Assembly (NCBI GenBank): GCA_018335935.1
Contig: JAGXRG010000071.1
Coordinates: forward strand, 51,163 to 115,162
Length of the DNA stretch: 64,000 nucleotides
Source of the DNA: Chitinophagaceae bacterium
Lineage (GTDB): Bacteria; Bacteroidota; Bacteroidia; Chitinophagales; Chitinophagaceae
Direction of reading: 5' to 3'
A program made the translations under genes and the position numbers. The notes under the pieces were generated by a model, which was not told the DNA's origin, did no database searches, and saw nothing but the letters and a program-made list of their open reading frames with translations. This document shows, one piece after another, positions 1 through 8,358 of the stretch (position 1 is the first letter of the stretch; each line of letters begins with the position of its first letter).

Positions 1-1405
1 GACGATAATAACCTTTAAACCAACCTAAAACGCCTAAATCATGAACGCCTAAGAGTAATGGTCCAATTTTAACTGCTGCCCCCATCCAAAAACTTCTTTG
101 AACATTATATTGCATGGGTAAATAAAAGCCAAAGCCTTGAGTTTCCCAACGTGGGGTTAGGGTAAATAAATTTAATTCTCTTGCATTGATACTACTAGTA
201 GAATTACTTGAAAATATATTTATGCTGGCCTGAAAGTTTGCAAAAAATCCTCCTCCAAAATTTCTATCTACAGAAGCAACAATTCTTGTTGGGGCACTAA
301 TGGTAAAGCTACCTTTTAAAGAATCTGTATTATTAAACATTGGACTAACTGAATCTCTAAATTGAACTAATGAATTAACATTACTAAACTTAGTTACTAA
401 AGAAGTATCTACTAAACTAGCATTAGGAATTCTGTTAGTTGCAGAACCTCTAATATAATCGTATTTTAAAGTACCAATATCCATTATTGAGGCTCCAAAT
501 TTCCAAGAGTAATTTAAATTATTAATATTAGCTTCAACAGTTTCATCAACAATCATATATTCAACACCAATACTAAAGTTTAAAGAACTATAAGAATTTT
601 TATAAAATTCTCTAACTGTAGTAGAATTAACAGGAACAGTATCGAAGTATGACAAGTTGTTAGAATATAAATAAGATAAAGTACCTCCATTATTGAGTGC
701 CTGAAAGTATTCTCTATTATTCGAGGGATTAACCAGTTTTTGATACTGAAGATTCCTTACTCCAAAATAACCACCAGATAAAGCCTTTGAAAAACCAATA
801 TTAGCACCCACGCTTAGTTTTGCAGTAGAGTTTTCTATTAAAACTTGAGAAATATTAAGATTGGTTTCCATAGAACCAGAATGCATTGCAAATCCATCAA
901 GAGTATGGCCTGGCAAATTTTGGTTTAGAAAACCATTTACAGTTGATTTAGTATATTCACTTATAAATATATCGTTTGTTTTAAATTCATTATAAGTTCT
1001 TCCCCTAAAAGAAAACCCAATAGAGGTTTTATCTTTAATTCTATATCTAAAGCTTAGTCCTTGTCCATCAATAATTCCTTGATAATGTCTACTAAATAAA
1101 CCACTGTATGGAAATACTGTAGTATCATTTAAGTTATTTTCATTAATCTGAGTTATGGGTAAGTTTCGAACAAATCCTGTGTTTTGATCTGTTTTAAATT
1201 GTAAACCAATTAGACTAACATCCCACTTATAAAAACTATTTACAGGAGAAGCAGGGTTAACATACATACTTGTGATTCCAGCAAATGGAGAACCATTGAT
1301 TGCATGATAACTTTGTGCATACAGCATAGATGAGTAAAATAAACAAATAGATAAAGTAACAAATAATTTGTTATTGAAGAGTTTTACTCGAGTTATAAAA
1401 TTCAT
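1..1405 (-). CDS. DUF5723-like outer-membrane beta-barrel protein (3' end cut off)
   Basis: From an ATG at 1405 the minus strand stays open for 468 codons and runs off the left edge, so the C-terminus is missing. The first 30 residues are a basic start, a hydrophobic core and an ending LYAQ, a Sec signal peptide of the Bacteroidota type. The mature chain has an NPAS motif at residues 50-53 and then many alternating polar/hydrophobic strands rich in Gly, Ser, Asn and aromatics, as in barrel proteins of the DUF5723 group. No enzymatic motif is visible. It lies 71 nt downstream of scoB on the same strand. The family call is by recognition only, and function is unknown. Confidence 0.75.
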   Translation of the reverse strand, partial: MNFITRVKLFNNKLFVTLSICLFYSSMLYAQSYHAINGSPFAGITSMYVNPASPVNSFYKWDVSLIGLQFKTDQNTGFVRNLPITQINENNLNDTTVFPYSGLFSRHYQGIIDGQGLSFRYRIKDKTSIGFSFRGRTYNEFKTNDIFISEYTKSTVNGFLNQNLPGHTLDGFAMHSGSMETNLNISQVLIENSTAKLSVGANIGFSKALSGGYFGVRNLQYQKLVNPSNNREYFQALNNGGTLSYLYSNNLSYFDTVPVNSTTVREFYKNSYSSLNFSIGVEYMIVDETVEANINNLNYSWKFGASIMDIGTLKYDYIRGSATNRIPNASLVDTSLVTKFSNVNSLVQFRDSVSPMFNNTDSLKGSFTISAPTRIVASVDRNFGGGFFANFQASINIFSSNSTSSINARELNLFTLTPRWETQGFGFYLPMQYNVQRSFWMGAAVKIGPLLLGVHDLGVLGWFKGYYR

Positions 1406-1476
1406 ACACATAGAATAAGTAACAAAAAAAGTACAATAAAGTTTAAATAGGAAATAAATTTTAACAAAACCTAGTA

Positions 1477-2127
1477 TTAATTGATAATTACGTCAGGTGC
1501 AACTGTTAGTTTTCCGAGGGTTTTTGATTGAATTTCTTCAATGCTTACCCCTGGAGCTGTTTCTCTTAATAGAAATCCATCTTCTGTAATATCTAAAACT
1601 GCGAGTTCAGTTACAACTTTTTTTACACAATTTACACCTGTTAATGGTAAACTACATTTGGGCAATAGTTTACTTTCTCCTTTTGGATTGGTATGCATCA
1701 TAGCTACAATAATATTTTTAGCACTTGCTACTAAATCCATAGCACCACCCATTCCTTTAACCATTTTTCCGGGAATTTTCCAATTGGCTATATCTCCATT
1801 TTCACTCACTTCCATTGCACCTAAAACTGTTAAATCTATTTTTCCTGCACGTATCATTCCAAAACTTTCTGCACTATCAAAAATAGCAGCACCTTTTATT
1901 AAGGTTACTGTTTCTTTACCTGCATTAATTAAATCGGCATCAATATTTTCTGGAGTTGGATAAGGACCCATTCCTAATATTCCATTCTCACTTTGCAGAA
2001 TCACTGTTATATCATTAGGAATATAGTTGGCTACTAATGTTGGGATACCAATCCCTAAATTAACATACATGCCATCTTTAAGTTCTTTTGCAATTCGTTG
2101 TGCTATTCCAAATTTATCTAAAGCCAT
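1477..2127 (-). CDS. scoB: 3-oxoacid CoA-transferase subunit B
   Basis: Beta subunit of a two-subunit succinyl-CoA:3-oxoacid (or acetate/acetoacetyl) CoA-transferase, 216 aa, the usual length. The SENG motif at residues 46-49 carries the Glu (about E47) that forms the CoA thioester intermediate in this family; the N-terminal [11 protein letters not shown] and a later AMDLVASAK segment are also typical. It lies 20 nt after scoA on the same strand, so the two are co-transcribed. Such enzymes activate acetoacetate at the expense of succinyl-CoA in ketone-body or branched-chain degradation; the exact acyl donor cannot be told from sequence alone. Confidence 0.95.
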   Translation of the reverse strand: MALDKFGIAQRIAKELKDGMYVNLGIGIPTLVANYIPNDITVILQSENGILGMGPYPTPENIDADLINAGKETVTLIKGAAIFDSAESFGMIRAGKIDLTVLGAMEVSENGDIANWKIPGKMVKGMGGAMDLVASAKNIIVAMMHTNPKGESKLLPKCSLPLTGVNCVKKVVTELAVLDITEDGFLLRETAPGVSIEEIQSKTLGKLTVAPDVIIN

Positions 2128-2147
2128 AATAATTTGTTTGTGAATGA

Positions 2148-2840
2148 TTAAAGTTGAGTAGTTCTTCTTTCTATTCTTTTTTCATAATTTTTTCCTTCGA
2201 AAATTCTGTGTATATAAACTCCTGCAACATGAATTTCATCTGGATCTAATTCACCTGGATGAACCAGATGTTCAACTTCTGCAATAGTTATTGTACCAGC
2301 CTTAGCCATTGAAGTGGAAAAATTTCGAGTTGTTTTTCTAAAAACTAAATTGCCCATTGTATCTCCCTTCCATGCTTTTACTAGAGCAAAATCTGCATGT
2401 AATGCATGTTCCATTAAATGCATTTTACCATTAAATTCTCTTACTTCTTTTCCTAATGCAATTTCTGTTCCATAACCAGCTGGTGTATAAAAAGCAGGAA
2501 TTCCCATGCCAGCCATTTGTATTCTTGTGGCTAATGTTCCTTGAGGAATGAGGTCTACTTCTAACTCGCCATTTAACAACTGACGTTCAAACTCTGCATT
2601 CTCACCTACGTAACTACTCATCATTTTTTTAATCTGGCGAGTTTTCAATAATAATCCTAATCCAAAATCATCAACTCCTGCATTATTAGAAATACAAGTG
2701 AGATTTTTTATTCCTTTTCTTACCAAAGCTGCTATTAAATTTTCTGGTATACCATTAAGGCCAAAACCGCCAACCATAATTGTATTACCATCTGCCATAT
2801 CATGAATGGCTTCATCGGCATTTAAAAATATTTTATTCAT
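2148..2840 (-). CDS. scoA: 3-oxoacid CoA-transferase subunit A
   Basis: Alpha subunit partner of the downstream scoB gene, 230 aa. It shows the glycine-rich GGFGLNGIP motif (residues 24-32) of family I CoA-transferase alpha chains and the conserved TPAGYGTE segment near the middle. The cytosolic heterotetramer transfers CoA between succinyl-CoA and a 3-oxoacid. The ATG at 2840 lies 3 nt beyond the stop of the preceding DUF4296 gene, so scoAB appears to be transcribed as the distal part of the coaBC-porD-DUF4296 unit. Functional linkage between these genes is not obvious. Confidence 0.95.
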   Translation of the reverse strand: MNKIFLNADEAIHDMADGNTIMVGGFGLNGIPENLIAALVRKGIKNLTCISNNAGVDDFGLGLLLKTRQIKKMMSSYVGENAEFERQLLNGELEVDLIPQGTLATRIQMAGMGIPAFYTPAGYGTEIALGKEVREFNGKMHLMEHALHADFALVKAWKGDTMGNLVFRKTTRNFSTSMAKAGTITIAEVEHLVHPGELDPDEIHVAGVYIHRIFEGKNYEKRIERRTTQL

Positions 2841-2843
2841 AAA

Positions 2844-3182
2844 TTATAAACTTGAAATGGCTTTCTCTCTTTTTTTGATGCCATAATTTGAAATTGAGTC
2901 TAATAAAATTTTCATTTCATTAGGATGCTCTTGATAATATTTATAACTAAAATCAAAATCTTTTTGTGTGATTTGATGTAATGAAAATATCTTTTGGTAA
3001 AAGATTGGACGATTACTTTTAATGCTATAAGTACTATCTTTTTTTACATAAAGTTTCATTAATTCTTCACTATTAGTCATCTCCCATAAAACAACTTTAA
3101 CAGTATCAAAAGGTAGTTGCTTTGGTTTATTTGTACAAGCACAAAAACTCATTACCACTAAAATACGAACAATTAATTTCAT
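2844..3182 (-). CDS. DUF4296-like small lipoprotein
   Basis: 112-aa protein with a short hydrophobic N-terminus ending in a FCAC lipobox (likely lipidated Cys16), so probably an outer-membrane or periplasmic lipoprotein. The rest is charged and helical, with the Tyr/His/Pro pattern (YYQEHPNEM near residues 82-90) that I associate with DUF4296 proteins of Bacteroidota. The start codon overlaps the stop of the PorD gene in an ATGA arrangement, which implies translational coupling. The biochemical role is not known. Confidence 0.7.
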   Translation of the reverse strand: MKLIVRILVVMSFCACTNKPKQLPFDTVKVVLWEMTNSEELMKLYVKKDSTYSIKSNRPIFYQKIFSLHQITQKDFDFSYKYYQEHPNEMKILLDSISNYGIKKREKAISSL

Positions 3183-4096
3183 TGTAATCCTTCATTATAT
3201 TTTCCTGCATTTGCAGGATCTAGATTTGATAGTAATTCTATTGCACTCGATTTTTCAGTGGATGTTCCTCTTTTAAAAATATTAATCATTTCTTGCATTT
3301 TATTTTGCATAAAAAATTGCACGAACATACTATTGGGGAACTCTTGATTAAATGTTTTTAATTGTTGTAAAGACTTTAAAAAGCTATTGATGGCTTGTTT
3401 TTCATCAGCAACCATATAATCGTACCCATTTCTATAAAAATCATAAACTACACTATGTAAAATATTATTTCGAGTATTAGATAAATTTTCACCCAACCAA
3501 TATCTATTTCTTAGTCCATCAAAAACTCTCCAACCAGTTATATTTTTTCCTTCTGGTGCATTGTTTACAATATTCATTGCTTTTAGAAAATATTTTTCAC
3601 CACCTTTTGGTGAAAAAGAATCGTAATGCAAACCTAAAATCATATTAGCATAAAAAGCAAAAATTGCTGGCAAGTTCGAGATACTTGCGTCGCTACCTGC
3701 AACTCTATTTTCATTAAATTCTATAGGTTGGTATTCTATATATTTAAAAGCAACATCAATATCTTGAAAATTAAACAATGCAGCCTGGTAAGTTGAGCTC
3801 ATAACAGGCCTTGCAGATTGAATTAATAATTGTGCTTTATATACATTCGGTTCTAATATATTTTCAATATTTAAAACAATATTACAATCTATTTTTTCAT
3901 TGGCTTTATAAACATCATTAGTCCATTTTCTATTATTAAAAAAATTAGATAATTGGTTCTGAAGTGTGGTAAATATTCTTCTATCAATAGTAGTATTAAC
4001 TCTGCTTGCATTTACAGTAATCTTAGCTTGAAACTCTTGTGCTTTTAGAGTTTGCAATAAAAAAAAACAGATAATTAAAATTTTAAACTTCTTCAT
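3179..4096 (-). CDS. porD: PorD-like (DUF4835) periplasmic protein
   Basis: 305 aa from the ATG at 4096, chosen because it begins a standard signal peptide (MKKFKILIICFFLLQTLKA, then QEF); a longer in-frame start would add ten residues upstream of it. The mature protein matches DUF4835, the PorD family linked to the type IX secretion/gliding gene set in Bacteroidota: an early NASRVNTTIDRRIF segment, a central HYDSFSPKGGEKYF segment, and a C-terminal FMQNKMQEMINIFKRG segment. The start overlaps the 3' end of coaBC by 14 nt, the usual coaBC-porD order in this phylum. Its exact biochemical role is unknown. Confidence 0.88.
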   Translation of the reverse strand: MKKFKILIICFFLLQTLKAQEFQAKITVNASRVNTTIDRRIFTTLQNQLSNFFNNRKWTNDVYKANEKIDCNIVLNIENILEPNVYKAQLLIQSARPVMSSTYQAALFNFQDIDVAFKYIEYQPIEFNENRVAGSDASISNLPAIFAFYANMILGLHYDSFSPKGGEKYFLKAMNIVNNAPEGKNITGWRVFDGLRNRYWLGENLSNTRNNILHSVVYDFYRNGYDYMVADEKQAINSFLKSLQQLKTFNQEFPNSMFVQFFMQNKMQEMINIFKRGTSTEKSSAIELLSNLDPANAGKYNEGLQ

Positions 4097-5285
4097 GTAG
4101 TTTATTTGAAATAATAAATTGTACAATATCTTGAGCTAGGGCCTTTTTAGTTTTTGGTCCAAATCTATGTGTTGCATTTGAACTTTCAATAATTGTAATT
4201 TCATTTTCATCTGATCCAAAAACAGGATTATTCTGATTAAATTTATTAAGAATTATTGCATCTAAATTTTTGTTTTTTAATTTTTCTTTAGCATTATCTA
4301 ATTCGTTATTGGTTTCAAGTGCAAAACCAATAAGAGTTTGATGGGTTGCTTTTATTTTACCTAATTCAAATAATATATCTGTTGTTTTTTCTAAATCTAA
4401 ACTCCAATTTGTATTGTTCTTTTTTATTTTATTTGAAGCAACTATAGAAGGCTTATAATCTGCAACGGCAGCACACATTATAATAATATCAGCCTGCTGT
4501 TGTTGTAACATCACTTGATGAAGCATTTCTTCACTTGAGGTAATATTAATTTTTTTTATGTTTTGGTGAATACTTAAATTAGTAGGACCAGAAATTAAAG
4601 TAACATCGGCACCACAATTATAAAATGATTCTGCTATTGCATAACCCATTTTACCAGAAGAGTAATTGCCAATATATCTAACAGGATCTATAGCTTCATA
4701 AGTTGGTCCAGCCGTAACTAACACTTTTTTATTACTTAGAAGTTTTGGAGTGTTGAAATCTTTTTCTAGAAATGAAATAATAAATTCAGGTTCTGCCATT
4801 CTTCCTTCACCAAAAAGTCCACTTGCTAACTCACCACTTTCAACAGGAATGATAGTGTTTCCAAAAGATTGAATACGATTTAAATTATTTTTAGTTGATG
4901 GATGATGCCACATGTCTTCATCCATTGCAGGAGCAACTATAACTGGACAAGTAGCAGATAAATAAACAGCCATTAACAAATTATCGCAAATACCATTTGC
5001 CATTTTAGCTAAAGAATTGCAGCTCAAAGGAGCTAAAAGCATTACGTCTGCCCACCTGCCTAATGCTACATGATTTGCCCATGAATCATTATTGGTTAAC
5101 TCACAAAGCACATCATTTTTTGATAAAGTAGATAAAACTAAAGGAGAAACAAAATCTTTTGCTGCAGGAGTCATCACTACTTTAACTTCTGCTCCAGCTT
5201 TAATTAAGAGTCGAATAATTAAAATAGATTTATAAGCTGCTATGCTTCCACTAATACCAATTAATATTTTTTTTCCTGTTAACAT
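4083..5285 (-). CDS. coaBC: Bifunctional phosphopantothenoylcysteine decarboxylase/phosphopantothenate-cysteine ligase
   Basis: Cytosolic CoA-biosynthesis enzyme, 400 aa from the ATG at 5285 (an in-frame TTG lies 9 nt upstream). The N-terminal flavoprotein (CoaC) half shows GISGSIAAYK at the start, a NHVALGRWAD segment with the catalytic His, and a PAMDEDMW motif. The C-terminal CoaB half starts near residue 188 with KVLVTAGPTYEAIDPVRYI and continues with NYSSGKMGYAIAE. The PxMNxxMW motif known from E. coli has Asp in place of Asn here, a variant I believe is ordinary in Bacteroidota. It begins just after the U-tract of the rpoZ terminator-like hairpin and overlaps porD. Confidence 0.95.
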   Translation of the reverse strand: MLTGKKILIGISGSIAAYKSILIIRLLIKAGAEVKVVMTPAAKDFVSPLVLSTLSKNDVLCELTNNDSWANHVALGRWADVMLLAPLSCNSLAKMANGICDNLLMAVYLSATCPVIVAPAMDEDMWHHPSTKNNLNRIQSFGNTIIPVESGELASGLFGEGRMAEPEFIISFLEKDFNTPKLLSNKKVLVTAGPTYEAIDPVRYIGNYSSGKMGYAIAESFYNCGADVTLISGPTNLSIHQNIKKINITSSEEMLHQVMLQQQQADIIIMCAAVADYKPSIVASNKIKKNNTNWSLDLEKTTDILFELGKIKATHQTLIGFALETNNELDNAKEKLKNKNLDAIILNKFNQNNPVFGSDENEITIIESSNATHRFGPKTKKALAQDIVQFIISNKLHEEV

Positions 5286-5298
5286 ATATACCAATAAA

Positions 5299-5324
5299 AA
5301 ACGACAGTAAAAATACTGCCGTTT
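5299..5324 (-). terminator. Terminator-like hairpin between rpoZ and coaBC
   Basis: Two 11-nt arms (5299-5309 and 5314-5324) around a 4-nt loop, followed on the minus strand by a run of Ts. One pair is G-U on the minus-strand transcript but A-C on the plus strand, so the structure is only fully paired in the minus direction, which is the direction of rpoZ. Its U-run abuts the coaBC start, so it would end bamD-rpoZ transcripts or attenuate read-through into coaBC. Confidence 0.75.
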
Positions 5325-5345
5325 CCTTAATAATCTTTGTTAATA

Positions 5346-5690
5346 TTAACGGAACAAATCGTTATCATTGTTCTTTCTGTAATAAATTTTTCCTTCTATA
5401 AACTCATGAGTTGCCATTATGGCCGGGTTTGGCATTTTTTCATAAGCACGAGATATTTCAATTTGCTCTTTATTTTCATGAATTTCTTCTAAACTATCAG
5501 TATGGCTAGCAAACTCTTCTAATTTATTATGTAATTCTTCTTTTAAAGTAACATTAATTTGATTGGCTCTTTTACCTACTATTGAAATAGATTCATATAA
5601 ATTACCAGTTACTGCTTTTAAATCAATCAAATTTTGTGTTTCCACTACACTTGGTGTATTGGCATTAATTTGTCTGCGTAATTTGCTCAT
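5346..5690 (-). CDS. rpoZ: RNA polymerase omega subunit (Bacteroidota type)
   Basis: 114-aa protein of the Rpb6/omega family as it occurs in Bacteroidota. The segment NLYESISIVGKRANQIN (about residues 30-46) matches the omega core that packs against the beta' C-terminus, and FIEGKIYYRKNN near the end is the usual tail. It promotes assembly and stability of RNA polymerase. The first 26 nt overlap the end of bamD, so the two are transcribed together. A terminator-like hairpin follows 22 nt after the stop. Confidence 0.88.
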   Translation of the reverse strand: MSKLRRQINANTPSVVETQNLIDLKAVTGNLYESISIVGKRANQINVTLKEELHNKLEEFASHTDSLEEIHENKEQIEISRAYEKMPNPAIMATHEFIEGKIYYRKNNDNDLFR

Positions 5691-6519
5691 TTTTTATATT
5701 TTTAATTGAGTTGTTTATTTGAGATTTAATTATTAAAACTTCTTTATAGTGTTTACTATCAGCAAATCTTTCTATAAAATCAGTGCATTCGTTTTGAACT
5801 TTGCTATAACGCTCTTCTTGTTTATCTGCAAAACTCATATCAGCATACTTTACATATGATTTAATCATTAAGTATTTATATTCATCTGCTTTTTTGCTAT
5901 CGATAAAATTTTCTAAAATATTTTCAAAAGCAATTGCTGCAGATTTATAAAACCCTAAATTGTAATACAATTCTGCTGCTTTAAATTCTTTTTCTTCTAA
6001 CTTTTCTCTACATAAATCAATAATATCATTTGCTTCTTTAACTCTTATAGAAGTCGGATGCATATTAATAAAAGCTTGCATTAAAGACATGGCTTTTACA
6101 GTTGCAGTTTGATCTAAGTCTGTTTTTGGTGATTGTTTATAATAGCTATAAGCTCTTAAATAGTTACAATCTTCTGCTCTTTTACTATTTGGAAAGGTTT
6201 CTACAAATGACTTATAAAAATTTTCAGCATTTAAATAATCCTTTAAAAAATAGTAACAGTTGGCACTTTTAAAATACATGTCTTCATATCTATCAGAACC
6301 TTTGATGTAAGGAAATAGATCTTCGTATAATTGAATAGCTAAACTATATTTCTTATCAGCATAAAACTGTTCTGCAGCTTTATAACGCATTTCATTATCG
6401 GTGCTTTTAAATATTTTACTAAAACTTTTGCTTTTTTCTACCTTAATAGTAGATTTTTTCTTAAAGAAACAAGAATTTAAGCTAATACTTATAATGAATA
6501 ATAAACAAAATACTCTCAT
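5665..6519 (-). CDS. bamD: Outer-membrane assembly lipoprotein BamD
   Basis: 284-aa lipoprotein component of the BAM complex that inserts beta-barrel proteins into the outer membrane. The ATG at 6519 gives a signal peptide ending in a LNSC lipobox (Cys17). A start 27 nt further upstream would place a perfect TAACTTTG promoter element inside the coding region and push the signal sequence inward. The body consists of TPR-like helical repeats (YYADKKYSLAIQLYEDL, YYFLKDYLNAENFYKSF, YYNLGFYKSAAIAFENIL). It overlaps rpoZ by 26 nt. Bacteroidota BamD proteins are near this length. Confidence 0.9.
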   Translation of the reverse strand: MRVFCLLFIISISLNSCFFKKKSTIKVEKSKSFSKIFKSTDNEMRYKAAEQFYADKKYSLAIQLYEDLFPYIKGSDRYEDMYFKSANCYYFLKDYLNAENFYKSFVETFPNSKRAEDCNYLRAYSYYKQSPKTDLDQTATVKAMSLMQAFINMHPTSIRVKEANDIIDLCREKLEEKEFKAAELYYNLGFYKSAAIAFENILENFIDSKKADEYKYLMIKSYVKYADMSFADKQEERYSKVQNECTDFIERFADSKHYKEVLIIKSQINNSIKNIKNEQITQTN

Positions 6520-6528
6520 AAAGGGTTG

Positions 6529-6536
6529 CAAAGTTA
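6529..6536 (-). promoter_or_regulatory. Bacteroidota -7 element for bamD-rpoZ
   Basis: TAACTTTG on the minus strand, a perfect TAnnTTTG match, nine bases before the bamD ATG at 6519. Transcription would start only a few bases before the ATG, giving an almost leaderless message. No clear TTG lies at the expected -33 distance. Confidence 0.5.
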
Positions 6537-6597
6537 ACAGATTCATAGCAAAGTAACGAACTCCATTTAATAAAGATTATTTAAATCGTTAATTTAA

Positions 6598-6630
6598 ATA
6601 TAAAAGCCTCACGTTGTGAGGCTTTTATAT
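6598..6630 (-). terminator. Terminator after the ompA-family gene
   Basis: A perfect 15-bp inverted repeat (6598-6612 against 6616-6630) with a 3-nt loop and A/T-rich flanks that give a U-tract in either direction. It lies 22 nt beyond the stop of the OmpA-family gene (minus strand) and upstream of bamD. Confidence 0.88.
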
Positions 6631-6651
6631 TTATTTAAAAACAAAATTCTA

Positions 6652-8202
6652 CTAATAGTTTTGTTTTCCTTTTAAATGTGGAGCTGGAGCAGGAACTGTA
6701 TTTGGACCTGCTTCTGTAGTTCCTTGTAAATCTATTGTTTTTGAATCTCCACTTCCTGAATCATAAGCAAAGATGAAGCGATTTTCACTGATACCTTGTT
6801 TTTCAACTAAGTATTTGATAATTGCATCTACTCTGTCGTATGATTTTTGTTGAGATGATTTATTAGCTTCTGGATGACCTAAAACTTTTACTTTACAAGA
6901 AGGATTATCTTTCATTTGTGTGGCAACAGCATCTAATAAACGCATATTGTCTCTGCTTAAAGATGCACCTCCAGATTTGAATACAATACTAGGTAAATTA
7001 TTCATAGAACAACTTCCAGCAATACCTGATTCTTTTAATCCTTCAACTACTTTTTGTAATTCTGTAATTTTTTCTCTTGATTCTTTGCAACAAGCACTTT
7101 CAGGACAACTACCAACACCTTCTGTATTTACAGGGAAACATTCTTGACGAGTTAATAACTCTTTATCTTTATAATCAGGAACACCATCACCATCACTATC
7201 TAACGCTCTACCTCTGCTATCAACAGCTACACCAGCAGGAGTGTTAGGTTCTAAATCAAATTGATCAGTAATGCCATCACCATCAGCATCATCTAATTTA
7301 ACTTTTAAATTTTTCTTTAAATGATCTGGTTCGTTTAATTCACTATATACATAGTTATTAGGGTTAATCCAATTTAATGGCTCAACTCTTTTATCTCTAC
7401 TACCAACATTAAAGTTTAAACGAAGAGTGTAGGCATTAAGTCCATCGAATGTGTTACTTACAGAACTGTGAAAACCATCAAGGTAATCGTAGCTCGTAAT
7501 AGAATTTTTATTTTCTAATCCAATATTAAAACGATCACTTACTCTAAACGCAATACCAATACCTAAATTAATTACAGGAATAACAGCAGTTTTTCCATCA
7601 TTAATAGTTGTTAAAGGGGCGTTAGTAACAGAAGGATCAAATTGAACATAAGTTCCATTTGTTGCTTTCTTTTCAACATTTGCACCAATAACACCAATAC
7701 CACCTAAAACGTAAATATTTACTTTAGGATTTCCTTTATAATTTCTGCTGGTGTTTAAAGAAGCAATTCCATCAATACCTAGGCCCATTGTAGTTGTTTT
7801 ATATGGTCTAGCTACATTAGTTGCTGCTGGGTTTCCTGCACCATTAATGTTGTTTGCAGGTTCGTCACCATATATTTTTGCATATGATAAATAAGGTCTA
7901 AGTGAAAATACATGACCTAAAGATTTTCTTGCAGAAAGTGAAGCGGTTAACCCAACATTACTGTTGATATCACCCCCTATTCTAGCAATACCTAATCCAA
8001 CGCCAATTTCCCACATATCTCTTGGTTTAGCAGGATAGATATATGCATTTTTTGAGAATTCTGTAAATTGTGCACTGTTTTTAGTTGCAACTTTTGAGCT
8101 ATCTTTCCATTGTTTAGTTACATCTGACATTTGTGCTATAGACAAACTTGATATTAACGTAAAAACAGAAACTAATAATAAAGAGTAGTTTTTGTTTGAC
8201 AT
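6652..8202 (-). CDS. OmpA-family outer-membrane protein with TSP type-3 calcium repeats
   Basis: 516 aa. A signal peptide (about residues 1-23, ending SIAQ) is followed by an N-terminal outer-membrane beta-barrel domain (to about residue 275), Asp-rich thrombospondin type-3 calcium-binding repeats (DADGDGITDQFDLEPNTP and DSDGDGVPDYKDKE, about residues 305-345), a Cys-containing linker, and a C-terminal OmpA-like peptidoglycan-binding domain (about residues 405-500). The likely role is tethering the outer membrane to the cell wall. It is a single-gene unit with its own terminator. The OmpA domain departs from the classical NxxLSxxRA motif (DRVDAIIKYL here), so peptidoglycan binding is inferred. 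Confidence 0.88.
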   Translation of the reverse strand: MSNKNYSLLLVSVFTLISSLSIAQMSDVTKQWKDSSKVATKNSAQFTEFSKNAYIYPAKPRDMWEIGVGLGIARIGGDINSNVGLTASLSARKSLGHVFSLRPYLSYAKIYGDEPANNINGAGNPAATNVARPYKTTTMGLGIDGIASLNTSRNYKGNPKVNIYVLGGIGVIGANVEKKATNGTYVQFDPSVTNAPLTTINDGKTAVIPVINLGIGIAFRVSDRFNIGLENKNSITSYDYLDGFHSSVSNTFDGLNAYTLRLNFNVGSRDKRVEPLNWINPNNYVYSELNEPDHLKKNLKVKLDDADGDGITDQFDLEPNTPAGVAVDSRGRALDSDGDGVPDYKDKELLTRQECFPVNTEGVGSCPESACCKESREKITELQKVVEGLKESGIAGSCSMNNLPSIVFKSGGASLSRDNMRLLDAVATQMKDNPSCKVKVLGHPEANKSSQQKSYDRVDAIIKYLVEKQGISENRFIFAYDSGSGDSKTIDLQGTTEAGPNTVPAPAPHLKGKQNY

Positions 8203-8358
8203 AGTTTATTTTTTAATTTTAAAATATTTCCCTAGTGAGTGTTCAAAGTTGGCTCTTTTTCACCGAAAAATCAAATAAATAAGCATTAATTTTTAATTAA
8301 AGTATTTTTTAACCCTTTGGTTTATGAGAGTTTATCTGAATTTGTTTTGTTATAAACG

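Noticed and set aside
1541..1963. 140-codon open frame on the plus strand
   Set aside because: Lies wholly inside scoB on the opposite strand; no promoter and low-complexity hydrophobic translation without family resemblance.
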